Assembly (NCBI RefSeq): GCF_001659605.2
Contig: NC_035164.2
Location: 19,500,000-19,563,999 of the forward strand
Length of the DNA stretch: 64,000 nt
Origin: Manihot esculenta
Lineage: Eukaryota > Streptophyta > Magnoliopsida > Malpighiales > Euphorbiaceae
Direction of reading: 5' to 3'
Shown: piece by piece, positions 10,817 to 22,142 of the stretch
How positions within the stretch are numbered: the first letter of the stretch is position 1
Layout of the letters: each line of letters opens with the position of its first letter
Program-made: the position numbers and the translations under genes
The notes under the pieces: model-generated
What the model saw: only the letters and a program-made list of their open reading frames with translations
The model's database searches: none
What the model was told of the DNA's origin: nothing

Positions 10817-13111
10817 GGGTAGACCTTAAGTACAGAAATAAGGCAGAGCGTAGGTGAAAAGTAAGAAAAAAGAATAAAGGTAAGTAAGAGAAAAGTAAGC
10901 AAAGAGAAGAGTATATAAGGGAGAAGAGAGCAGAGAAGAAATAGAGAGTTCAGGTTAGTCTGGGATTAGGTGGCGATTGAGCTCTAATTCAGATTGGTCT
11001 GGATACGTGCGGCATGGAGTGTACACAAAAGTAGTCTGTTGGTATGGGACTACGGCATGTATAGATGCGAGCAGGAAGGACTCATGTTATGTGAGTGTCC
11101 TACTGCGGCCCTGATTGGCACAGTCCCAGCAGATGACTTCTAGTAGTGTAACTCAGCCTGTAGCTCTAGCCATGTTTTAGGACAGGGGTTGAGGCAAGAG
11201 AAGAGAGTTCTCCTTTTCTTTGGTCGGTTCTCGAGGGAAGATTCGTTAGCTTTAGCTTGGATCTTCATCCTGACTTAGTAGGCGGTTAACACATGGAACA
11301 CGGTGACGTTAAATATGTTCACTTGTGGGTGTTCAGATGTGTAGATTATAGTGGACCCTGATGTTTCTTTCCCTGTTGTTTTGAGAGCCATAAATAGAGG
11401 AGGGGTTGATAACTTCTGGCTTAGAGTGTTCTCTTTGGGTCAGAGGGCCCAAGAGTGTGATCCATCTATGGCAGAGTCAGTCTGTCGGTTCAGTTCAGAG
11501 TTTGTTGAGAGTAGTAGATGCCGTCCAGCTGACCTTATGGTTCTAGGGGTGACTGATGATGTCAACCTAGGGCGGATTGGCTAGCTACTTGAGGTACTAC
11601 CTAAGTCTGCAAAGACAAGGTAGGACAATTCAGAGTTCAGAGGCTCGGATGGGTCAGAGTTAGTCCTTAGAGGGGGACAGTTTAGCATACCCAGCAGTTT
11701 GATATCAACCCTACAGGCTCGTGAATTCGTTAGGGAAGTTAGTCAGGAGTTTTCTTGCTCTTGTTTGAGCGCATAGCCAGGTCAGGGAACCAGCCTCAGT
11801 ATTCATAAATAGGAAAAGAAAAAGAGTGTTATATGTTATCCCAGACGAGTTAGCAGGTTTACCATTAGTAAACCCAGTAGAGTTTGAAAGTTAAGTGAGA
11901 ATGGAGACTAGATGCATCTTCACCTTTTCCTTTGGAATGATACCTGTAGCATGTAAGAGTTGAAACCTATAAGAGCTAGAAAAGCAGTTACAGACTGAAG
12001 AGCGATAGTAGAACAATGTGCACTTGGTAGTAAAGGCTTCTATCCGACTTAGTACCACACACCCTGGAATGTTCCAGTATCGTTGTGAGAAACGGAGGAT
12101 GAAACCTTGAGATTTTATCACAACTATGAATAGTTGCACAAACTCACTACCACGGTTAGGTAGCTAGTAGAAGCCGGTTGTTTTCTATAATCGATCCGAG
12201 AGTTGGGAACTATCTGTCGAAAGTTAGAGAAAAGTCAGTTAACAGTTGCGTAGAGATGAGATTGTGATTGTAATGAAGAGTTTAAACTAGAGGGAAGGGG
12301 TAAAACTGCTCAGCGACTCTGAGTATACAAGACAGGATTTACTGGGTAAGGCTTAGCTGCCCTCAGTCAGATGTCGCTTATCAATTTATCCTATAGAAAC
12401 AGATAGCTAGAGAGCTAGAGATAGTCCAGTGTAGTTAAAAAGGGATCAAAAGAGAAGAAGCCAGTATAGTAAAGAAGAAGAAAAGCGGGCAAGGATCAGA
12501 GTGCGCAGCAAAATCGTAGAATAGTTTAGAGAAACAGAGAAGCATGCCCGTTATCTACGAAATGTTGTAGATTTTCAGAGAACATAGCATAGAGGTCAAG
12601 TTCTGTAAGCTGAGTGCTGAGTGCAATTTCAGGGCATGTCGGTTTCATTGTGATGTGTCACAATATAACATTGAAAGTAAGTAGAGAGAGAGAACGTGAT
12701 AGCCAAGTCATCTAGCATTTCCGTAGAGTTATAAAGCCGAGAAGCATCAAAGAGAAAGGAAGATCCGTAGTCAGATGAAAGATACAAGTCAGTTGTTGTG
12801 TACTGACAGAAGTGATAAGTAAAGAGAAGTAAAGGGTAGTATAACCAGAGGAGTGTGAATAAGCTGAGAAAAGGCAAAGAAAAGGAAAGTTAGTAGTCAT
12901 ATGAAAGAGTCAAGTCGATTGTGTACGTGGTACCCAATTAGTGTAGACACAGCTTAAGCAGTGAAGGATCAGCAAAGTCAGACAGTATGGCCAACCCGGG
13001 AGTTTTACTCCAGGGGTATCTGTGTCTCTTCGTAGAGACCGATGGTAGGCTTTCTTCTTGTTTCCCTGTATGTTTATTGTTGTTGTTTTAACATTCGAGG
13101 ACGAATGTTTT
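10817..13111 (+). pseudogene. Element A decayed protease remnant and non-coding internal region
   Basis: No usable frame. Between about 11050 and 11760 the sequence still matches, at DNA level, the zinc-knuckle to protease stretch of the sister elements: a degenerate knuckle near 11060-11105, then a short open piece (11351-11584) reading MDPDVSFPVVLRAI where the family has the DPGAS protease motif, then a trace of the protease/RT linker. From about 11900 to 13080 I recognise nothing, and no RT, RNase H or integrase block in any frame. Base composition is purine-rich (GAGAAG runs at 10850-10940 and 12430-12900). Confidence 0.7.
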
Positions 13112-13126
13112 TAAAGGAGGGAAGAA
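13091..13126 (+). other. Element A hairpin and polypurine tract
   Basis: Inverted arms ACATTCG and CGAATGT around AGGA (13091-13108), followed by the purine run AAAGGAGGGAAGAA, which ends at the 3' LTR. The purine run primes plus-strand DNA; the hairpin is conserved in B, C, D and E. Confidence 0.85.
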
Positions 13127-15403
13127 TGTAATACCCGGCTAGCTTCAGACATCGGAATTCCTACCGTCCGGGGGAGTTCGAGGATGTCAGAGGTCTCTGG
13201 AAGGGTAAGAGAAAGTTTTCTAAAATATGTTCAAGTGTTTTAAAGGTTTAGCGTAGAAACGGATTAAGTTTTGAAGAGATATGGCCAAGGAGGCATTTTG
13301 CCATGTTCGGCCCCCTAAGGTTAAGTTCGGCCGCCTAAAGTTCCCTAGTTTCGGCCCCCGAAGGTTAAGTTCGGCCGCCGAAGGTTGCATAGTTTTGCAT
13401 GCGATTCGGCAGCCGAACCTGAGGCGGTTGCTCATCTATAAGGGCACCGAGTGGTAGAAAAAGGAGGAGGTTTCTTCTCTCCTTCTGACCTAGGTGAGGT
13501 CTTGATCTCCTTAAAGTATTTTCATGGTTTTGCTTCAAATCTTTCACGGTTTTAATGAGTTTTACCCTTGTTTTGAAGAGTTGTGAGCTTGAAACAAGGT
13601 TTTGGAGTTTGAAGCTTTTGAAGCTTGGCTTCTCCATATCTTTGAGTTTGGATCATCTCAGCCTTTGTTCTTCAAGAGGTAAGTGTTGATCCATGGTTCT
13701 TATGATGTTTTTATGAGTTTTGTAAAGGGAAAAGGGAGCTAGGCATGAGTTTGCATGAGATGTGCATCATAGGGTTTATGAAGCCTTTATGTTTGATGTG
13801 TGTCTTGTGAGCTTGTTGTTGGAGTTTAAAGTTATTTGAAGCTCCCTTAGGCTTGTTGAAGTGTTTATGCATGTTTTAGAAGGGTTAAATGCATGTGTTG
13901 AGGTCTGAACAGGTGATGGAGGGACTGGCAGGCGTCCTTGTGCACGAAACTGAGTTCTGGCTAAACTCAGGTTCGGCCCCCGAAAGTCCAAGTTAGGCCG
14001 CCGAACATGCCTGACTTTCGTCTCTGGAGGAGACATTCGGCCGTCGAAGGTGCTGCCGAAGGTGCCCTGTCCAGCCTTCCTTTGCTTGTTTTGCATGCAT
14101 GTTTTGTGATGTTTTAGAGGGTTTTTGGAGAGATGTTCATAGTTATGTTAGAGTATGTTTGGTACCTCATTTACGTCCATCTGTGTAGGATTGGACCGAG
14201 GAACCGAGGAGGCTCCAGAGTTAGAGTTGGCCCAGAGTTAGCCAGCATTGGCTAGAGGTGAGTGGAACTAAACTACATATTTTCTCTTGCGAAATGACAT
14301 GATTCTAGCATGATCCATGCATCATAAACTGCCATGTTATGTATTAGGTTGTATTGCATTAGACTTCACGACGATGATGCATTGCATATACGTTGTTGTT
14401 TATGTGGATGAATGTTGGATGATCCTTAGCCCTTGACAGAGAGCAGATACAGATTTATGGCATGAGATAGCCATACCAGGTCGCCCCTGGATAGTCCAGG
14501 TCGCTCCTGGTACTATGAGTGAGACAGCTGGGCTGTCAAATCAGAGTTAAGTGTAGACCAGGTGAGACCTCGTCTCCTTGGCACAGTTGGTCATGTTATG
14601 ATATCAGAGCAGAGATAAGAGTAGACCAGGTGATGACATCGTCTCCCTGGCACAGTTGGTCAGATTATCACATGTAGTTGAGGGCTATTGGTGACAAGTT
14701 CATCCTTGAGATGATATGTTTGTGATGTGATGCATTTCATGAAAGCATGTAATGAATGAACTGTTTTTATTGTTCCTCCTCACTGGGCTGTAGTAGCTCA
14801 TCCCACTCCCTTAACCCCAGTTTTGCAGGTTCTGAGATAGCTATGGGAAGTTAAAGTCAGCAAGAGTACAGAGGGAAGATATGCATGAATGTATGGTTGT
14901 AATAAAGTAGTGGACATGATGTAACTCAAAGATTAGTGGTAATGTAATGTGTATAGATATGTACTGTTGTCTACTGGATAGACTTGTGCTTTTCCTAGTA
15001 TCCTTGCTATAGTGTGATGTATGATTAATCCCTTGTACATGAATCCTGTTTTACGTTTCTTGATGAGAAATGTGTGAGTTAGGCTTAATGTATGGCTTTG
15101 ATGTGATACCAGTGGATTGTGTTACAGAGTAAAAGGGTTTCAATCCCTTGATCCACAGCAGATAGTAGTCCCTGGTATAGGCCCTGAGGGCCATTTCAGA
15201 TTGCTATGTCTGAGTAGCAGTAGTTAAGCCTACAAAGTTTTACAGGATTGTTGAGTATCTTTGTATCATGTATGGGATTTATCAGGTACACAGAGAGTAT
15301 TGTCGGCTTGCTACGGATCCCGGCGGCCTTAAGCCGATCTGGATCCTAGTGCCAGTGATGGTTCGGACCGTTACTGAGTGGTACCGGTTTCCGGGTCGTT
15401 ACA
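13127..15403 (+). repeat. Element A 3' LTR
   Basis: 2277 bp, nearly identical to 6628-8904. It is followed by CTTTC and the continuation of element B's 5' LTR. Confidence 0.95.
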
Positions 15404-15436
15404 CTTTCGGCCCCCGAACGTGGCCTGGCCAGCCAC

Positions 15437-15446
15437 CTATAAAAGG
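15437..15446 (+). promoter_or_regulatory. Element B 5' LTR TATA box
   Basis: CTATAAAAGG, about 30 bases downstream of the last GGCC-type palindrome. Insertion of A at 6627 has moved most of the palindrome cluster 8.8 kb away from this TATA box. The 3' LTR keeps the original arrangement, with its TATA at 22500-22509. Confidence 0.7.
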
Positions 15447-16135
15447 GTCACTTAGCCGAAATGGGCGAGCTTTCTCCCATTTTCGGCCACAGCTAGCTTC
15501 CGACCTCCCTCTCCCCAGATCTTATGTTCTTTCTTCAATCTCCTCCATTTTTCTTGAGTTTTCACCTCTCATTGCAAGTTTTGAGCATTTAAGACAAGTT
15601 TTGGAGCTTTGGGAACTCAGGAGCCCATTTGCTTGGATCTCCGGGTTTAGGTCGTCTCTCTCTCGATCTTCAAGAGGTAAGAGCCGATCTTAAGCTCATT
15701 GTATGTTTTAAGTAAGTTTTAAGTCGTTTTATGGGTAGAATGGCATGTATAGGGTTGTATGAGTTTTTAAGCAAATGTATGTTCTTGAGCGATGTGGCTT
15801 GCAAATGCTTGTGTATGTTTGGTCCCTCATTGGAGTCCGCCTGTGTAGGTTCGGACCCGAGGAATCGAGGACCCCAGCAGTGAGCCAGCTGCTACAGAGT
15901 TTATCAGAGCTAGCCAGAGGTGAGTGGGATAAACTTTAAGTTTTAAAAATAAATGAAATATGAATTTTGAGCATGATCCATGCATCATGAATGCCATGAG
16001 ATATAGTAGGTTGTTTGCATTAGTATTCACGAATATGTTGCATTGCATTTATAATGTTGATGTGGATTGGTTATTGGATGATCCTTTAGTCCTCATATGG
16101 CATGATGATGTTACGGCATGATATGGTATGGAAGT

Positions 16136-16285
16136 CCAGGTTGTACCCATTCTACGTCCCTGGCACGATGTAAGAGAAAGTCCAGGTTGTACCCATTCTA
16201 CGTCCCTGGCACATTGGTATGTTATGATATGTTATGATAAGAGAAAGACCGGTTGTACCCATTCTACGTCCCGGCACAGTTGGAC
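16136..16285. repeat. CCAGG/CCTGG tandem repeats in B LTR
   Basis: Two near-exact units from GTCCAGGTTGTACCC to CGTCCCTGGCAC plus a third with arms shortened to CCGG. The same units occur in the 3' LTR (23196-23342) and, in variable number, in element E. Confidence 0.85.
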
Positions 16286-16923
16286 TATGTAGAGGACTAT
16301 TGGTGACAATACCATCCGAGATGTGATTAGCTGTGATGTGTTGCATTTCATAATGGCATGAAATTTTAATATATGATTTCACTATTCTGCTCACTGGGCT
16401 TTGTAGCTCACCCCTCTCCCCTAACCCCCGATGTGCAGGTACAGGTTAGACCAGGAGGTTAGCCAGAGTTTTGAAGTATGTTTATGTAATAGTTAGATTG
16501 TGGACATGACAATTGTACTATGATGTAATGTAAGAGATTACAGTATGTTATGTAATGAGGTATATTGAGGTTATAGATGTGCTTGACCCTATGAATATTG
16601 TTATCCCTTTTGATACATGATCTATAGATATGTTTTATAATGTTTATGAAAGCCAACTCATCTCATGATGTATTGCTCATTGGGGCATTGATGAGATCCC
16701 ACAGAGGGATCATGATTATGATTATGACTATGCACAGTATATGTTCAGGTTGAGTTGGATATTTGAAAGAAAGGTTTTAAATTTTTTTTATGTATTTTCT
16801 TGATCATGTATGGGATTAAATAGGTTTCCAGGATGTATGTTTGGCTTGCTACGGGTCCCGGCGGCCTTAAGTCGACCCGGATCCTAGCGCCGGTAGCGGT
16901 CCGATTTTCGGGTCGTTACAGAA

Positions 16924-16935
16924 TGGTATCAGAGC
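16924..16935 (+). other. Element B primer binding site
   Basis: TGGTATCAGAGC, three bases after the 5' LTR; initiator-Met tRNA type. Confidence 0.92.
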
Positions 16936-17197
16936 CCTAGGTTCATATGGTCGGACCTAGAATGTCGGGCTCATAGATGTTATAGAAGGTCAAGCACAAT
17001 AGGAAGATCATGTCCACTAGGATAGGATGTGGAGTCCTGTCTTGCATGATGATGTGAATTGCCATGACTCTGTGCATATGCATTATTGATATGCTATGCT
17101 ATGACATGTATGTGATGAGGGTTCATGTGTGCCCACATGAACCATATGATGCTAATGTTTGTATGATGTGTACTGTTTTTTTTTTTCAGAAAATAGG

Positions 17198-20100
17198 ATG
17201 AGAGGAACTCGTCGATCTGCACGATTGACTGGAGTGCCACCTGAGGATGAGGGCACGAGCGCCCGTCCTCCCACATTGCCTAGGGCAATATCTTGTAGAG
17301 CCAACAGAGAAAGAGTGTCAAGGGACCCTAGAAGGTCTTTTGATGCTAGCAGAAGGGGGACTGATAGAGGAGGAAGTTCTTCAGATGTGAGGGAGGTTAT
17401 GGAAGAGGATCAGAGGAGGGATGGGAACCTGGATGTAAGCATGGAGGAAGAAGGGACAGGGGAGTCTCAGGGAGGCGTTCAGGCCTCGGGGTATGGTTTT
17501 CCACCCCATTATCCACCCTTCCCATAGGGTTCAGGGTATCCGATTGGAGGTACATCGGATTACTCCAGCTTTAACCCCTACCCTACCTACATGCCTTATC
17601 CACCTTTCTATCCACCTTACACACAGTACCCAGCTTATCCACCCTCACCCTTCTATCCAAACCCGGCAAACCCCACCTCGGGGAATGCTGCACCTCCACC
17701 TCCACCACCTACAGAACCAGCAGCCCCAGTTACTCAACCTCCTAGACCTAGCTCAGCTGGTGGGAGCAAGGTAAAGATGACAGATTATCTCAAGCTAGAT
17801 GCTCCCAAATACAAGTCAGGGGATGACCCCTTTGAGTATCTAAGAGTGGTAAAGACAATAACTGATGAGCTAGGGGCAAGTGACAGCAGGGCCATTCAGA
17901 TGGCAGGGTTCACTTTAAAGTGCAAGAAGGCACGGGAATGGTTCAAGTGTTATGTGGACCCGAGACTAGACGGTATGAAATGGGAAGAATTTGCGAATGA
18001 GTTCGCTGGATGGGCTTTTCCAGACAGTTCCAGAGAACTGAAGATGATTGAGTTTGAGCAACTGAGGCAGTCAGAGCACATGGGTGTAGAGGAGTTCACT
18101 GATAAATTCTTAGGGCTATTGCCTTTTTCAGGGCAAGCTCTAGATACGGATACGAAGAAAGCCAAGAGGTATGTTATGAAGCTGCATTCCAGGTACTCCT
18201 CGTTGATTCAGTCAGCTGAGAGAGAAAGTTTCCACACTGTGGTGGATATGGCTCGAAGAATGGAAGCAAGTGCTATAGTTGAGGGGTCAGTGAAGCAGTC
18301 AGTGACCCAGTCTTTAGGGGTTAAGACCCCAAGCGGAGGAGGACCAGGTTTCTCTTCTCAGAGCTCAGGTAAGAAGAGGTGGGATAACACCACCAGGAAG
18401 CCGAAGAAGAATAAGTTTTGGAACAAGTTGAAATCCGGTCTGGGATTTGGCGGTGGCTCGAGCTCAGGCTCAGATGGTACAGAATGCCAGAGATGTGGAA
18501 GACCGCACAGGGGAGTGTGTTGAGCTGGGACTAATACATGTTTCAGATGTGGACAGGAGGGACACATAGCTCGGGAGTGTCCTAGAGCGCCTTTTATGGG
18601 CCAGCCCCAGCAGACAGCTTCTGGTAGTGTGGCACAGCCAGCAGTTCCAGCCACAACTCAGGGCAGTGGCAGAGGTAGAGGGAGAGGGGTAGCCTCTTCT
18701 TCTGGTTCCCGAGGTGAAGGTCCATCAGTTCCAGCCAGGATCTTCACCATGACTCAGCAGGAGGCTAACACGTCCAACACCGTGGTGTCAGGTAATCTCG
18801 TCATTGGGTGTTCTGATGTGTATGCATTAATGGACCCGGGTGCATCTCATTCATTTATTGCTCTGAGAGCCGTTGAGAGGTTGGGTCTGATAGTCTCTGG
18901 GTTAGAGTGTCCCCTATGGGTCAGTGGACCCAAGTGTGACCCGTCAGTGGCAGTGTCAGTCTGCCAGTACAGTCCAGTTTTTATTGAGGGAAGATGCCTC
19001 TCCGCCGACCTTGTGGTTCTAGATTTGACAGACTTTGACATCATTCTAGGGATGGATTGGCTATCTACCCATGGTGCTACCTTGGACTGCAGGGACAAGG
19101 TAGTCAGGTTCAGAGATCAGAACGGGTCAGAGGTCGTCTTCAGAGGAGACAAGAGGGGCACACCTAGAGGTCTGATATCAGCTCTTCAGGCTCGTAGGTT
19201 GCTTAGGAAGGGATGTCAGGGGTACTTAGCTCATGTGAGAGAGCTAGACAGTCAGGTCAGGGAGCCGGCCTCGGTGCCAGTTGTCAGAGAGTTTCAGGAT
19301 GTTTTTCCGGATGAGCTTCCAGGTTTACCACCTGTTAGGGAGATAGAGTTCGAGATAGAGTTGGTGCCTGGAACTAGACCGATCTCTATCCCTCCCTACA
19401 GGATGGCTCCAGCCGAGTTAAAGGAGTTGAAAGAGCAGTTGCAAGAGTTAGTAGAAAAGGGTTTCATCCGACAGAGTACCTCACCTTGGGGTGCTCCGGT
19501 CTTGTTTGTGAGAAAGAAGGATGGATCCCTTAGACTTTGTATCGAATACAGGCAGTTGAACAAAGTCACTACCAAGAATAGGTACCCTTTGCCAAGGATC
19601 GATGATCTATTCGACCAGTTAGCAGGAGCAGGTTGTTTCTCCAAAATAGATCTGAGATCGGGGTACCATCAGCTAAGGATAAGGGATGAAGATGTGCCGA
19701 AGACAGCTTTCAGGACCAGGAATGCAGAGGAGCATGCCCATCATCTGCGGTTGGTCTTGCAGACTTTGAGGGAACATGGCTTGTATGCCAAGTTCTCAAA
19801 ATGTGAGTTCTGGCTGAGGAGCATTTCGTTCTTGGGGCATGTAGTGTCAGAGAATGGGATTGAGGTGGACCCCAAGAAGACAGAAACTGTGGCTAACTGG
19901 CCTAGACCCACTTCAGTGACAGAGATTAGAAGTTTCTTGGGTTTGGCGGGTTACTACAGGAGGTTCGTTCAGGACTTCTCAAAGATAGCAGCTCCTCTGA
20001 CTAGGTTCACCAGGAAGAATCAGAAGTTTGTGTGGACCGACCAGTGCGAAGAGAGTTTTGAAGAGCTTAAGAAGAGGTTGACTTCAGCACCAGTTTTAGC

Positions 20101-22032
20101 TCTGCCATCTGGTGATGAAGACTTTACAGTCTTTTGTGATGCATCCCGTGTGGGACTGGGTTGTGTACTAATGCAGAAGGAGAGGGTGATCGCTTATGCT
20201 TCTAGGCAGCTGAAGAAGCATGAGTTGAATTACCCCACACACGACCTGGAGATGGCAGCAGTAATCTTTGCACTCAAGATGTGGAGGCACTACCTCTATG
20301 GGGTAAAATGTGAGATCTTTACAGATCATAAGAGCCTGCAGTACATCCTGAGTCAAAGAGATTTGAACTTGAGACAGAGGAGGTGGGTAGAGCTGCTGAG
20401 TGACTATGATTGCAAGATTCAGTATCATCTGGGTAAGGCGAATGTCGTGGCAGACGCCCTAAGTCGGAAGTCACTAGGCAGTTTATCCCACATATCGGCA
20501 GAGAGGAGGCCAGTGGTGAAGGAGTTCTACAAGCTTATTGAGGAAGGTCTACAGATGGAGTTGTCTGGTACAGGTGCCTTGGTGGCCCAGATGAGAGTAG
20601 CACCCGTGTTTCTGGAGCAGGTGGCTCAGAAACAGCATGAGGACCCGGAGTTAGTGAAGATTGCCAGGACTGTTCAGTCAAGCAATGTTAGTGAGTTCAG
20701 ATTCGACAGCAAGGGGATCCTCCACTATGGGAGCAGACTATGTGTACCAGATGACATAGGGCTAAAAGGAGACATTATGAGAGAGGCTCATAATGCAAGA
20801 TACAGCGTTCACCCCGGAGCCACCAAGATGTATCAAGATCTAAAGAAGGTTTATTGGTGGCCAGCTATGAAGAAAGAAGTGGCACAGTTCGTATCAGCCT
20901 GCGAAGTGTGTCAGAGGGTGAAGCTGGAACATCAGAAGCCGGCTGGAATGCTTAACCCGCTACCTATTCCAGAATGGAAATGGGAAAACATAGCTATGGA
21001 CTTCGTAGTGGGGTTACCGGCGACGTCCAACAGAGTGGACTCCATATGGGTGATTGTGGACAGACTCACCAAATCTGCTCACTTCATTCCTGTCAGGAGT
21101 GGCTACTCTGTGGACAAGTTGGCGCAGGTGTATGTGGACGAGATCGTCAGGCTGCATGGGGTTCCTGTTTCAATAGTGTCAGATAGAGGGCCCAGTTTAC
21201 CTCCAGGTTTTGGCGGAGTCTGCAGAATGCCATGGGTACTAGGTTGGATTTCAGTACTGCCTTCCACCCCCAGACTGATGGACAGTCAGAAAGGACCATC
21301 CAGACTATCGAAGATATGCTCAGAATGTGTGTGCTGGACTTTGGCGGTTCTTGGAGGCAGCATCTACCTTTGGTAGAGTTTGCCTACAACAACAGCCATC
21401 ATGCTAGCATCGGGATGGCTCCATATGAAACTTTGTACGGAAGGAAGTGCAAATCACCTGTTTGCTGGGAGGAAGTTGGAGAAAAGGCCTTGGCAGGGCC
21501 TGAGCTAGTAGAGATCACAAGCAGGGTGGTACCCATAATCAGAGAGAGAATCAAGGCTGCTGCCAACAGACAGAAGAGCTATGCAGACGTCCGCAGGAGA
21601 CAGTTAGAGTTTCAGGAGGGGGATCTGGTATTGCTCAAGGTGTCTCCAATGAAGGGAGTGGTTCGCTTTGGGAAGAAAGGTAAACTAGCCCCACGATACA
21701 TCGGACCCTTTGAAATCTTGCAAAAGATTGGGAGTGTGTCGTACAAGCTGGATTTACCTGCTTCAATGGAAAGAATCCAACCGGTTTTCCATGTTTCAAT
21801 GTTGAGGAAGTTTGTGTCAGATCCGAGCAAGGTTCTTAGTGAGCCTGATGTGGAGGTCCAAGAGGATCTCACTTATGTCGAACAGCCAATACGGATCCTA
21901 GACACCCAGATCAGAAAGTTAAGAAATAAGGAAATCCCGATGGTGAAAGTCCTGTGGAACCACCACAACTTGGAAGAATGCACTTGGGAGACACGGGAGT
22001 CTATGCTCCAGTAGTACCCTCATCTCTTTTAA
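17198..22032 (+). pseudogene. Element B Gag-Pol polyprotein, defective
   Basis: A chromovirus polyprotein in the order Gag, zinc knuckle, protease ([10 protein letters not shown] about 18834), RT, RNase H, integrase (HHCC about 20790-20910, SDRGP about 21180), chromodomain. Defects: nonsense TAG at 17525 (sisters have CAG), nonsense TGA at 18521 (sisters have CGA), a 144-bp in-frame deletion at about 19720 that removes the RT core from YGHFEF to LVYSR including the catalytic FIDD, a one-base deletion near 21191 that shifts frame inside the integrase core, and a TAG at 22012 just before the original stop. The long middle frame (18596-21376) stays open across the RT deletion. The protein cannot be functional; the element's last transposition either preceded these lesions or used enzymes supplied in trans. 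Confidence 0.93.
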
Positions 22033-22105
22033 GGTTAGATCTCTTTATGTTTATGTGCCATGTATGTATGTTATGTTTTATGCCATGCTATGTGTGCTAG
22101 TTGAG

Positions 22106-22142
22106 GAACATTCGGGGACGAATGTTCTTAAGGGGGGGAGAA
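22106..22142 (+). other. Element B hairpin and polypurine tract
   Basis: Perfect 9-bp arms GAACATTCG and CGAATGTTC around GGGA (22106-22127), then AAGGGGGGGAGAA up to the LTR edge. Confidence 0.88.

Larger units (their letters stand above)
6628..15403 (+). mobile_element. Element A: recent non-autonomous gypsy element nested in B's LTR
   Basis: An 8776-bp element with two LTRs of exactly 2277 bp (6628-8904 and 13127-15403) and a perfect CTTTC duplication at 6623-6627 and 15404-15408. By eye I found only about four differences between the LTRs (near 6908, 6955, 7545 and 7804), so insertion was recent. The internal region is 4222 bp, about 1 kb shorter than in D. It encodes a shortened Gag only: protease is decayed and RT, RNase H and integrase cannot be found. 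It is the youngest layer in the left part of the nest. Confidence 0.95.
15409..16920 (+). repeat. Element B 5' LTR, piece 2
   Basis: Continues the LTR interrupted at 6627. It carries the TATA box (15437-15446), donor-like AAGAG|GTAAG (15676/15677), mini-exon block 15849-15919, CCAGG/CCTGG repeats (16136-16285) and the end GGGTCGTTACA. The second palindrome cluster present in A, C, D, E and G is absent, which largely explains why B's LTR is about 0.3-0.4 kb shorter. Confidence 0.94.
15677..17189 (+). other. Element B candidate two-intron leader
   Basis: Intron 1 would be 15677-15848 (172 nt, GTAAGA...TGTGTAG), the mini-exon 15849-15919 (71 nt), and intron 2 15920-17189 (GTGAGT...TTTTTTTCAG). 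The last acceptor has a run of 13 T and ends eight bases before the gag ATG at 17198. It is the strongest acceptor among the elements here. Confidence 0.52.
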
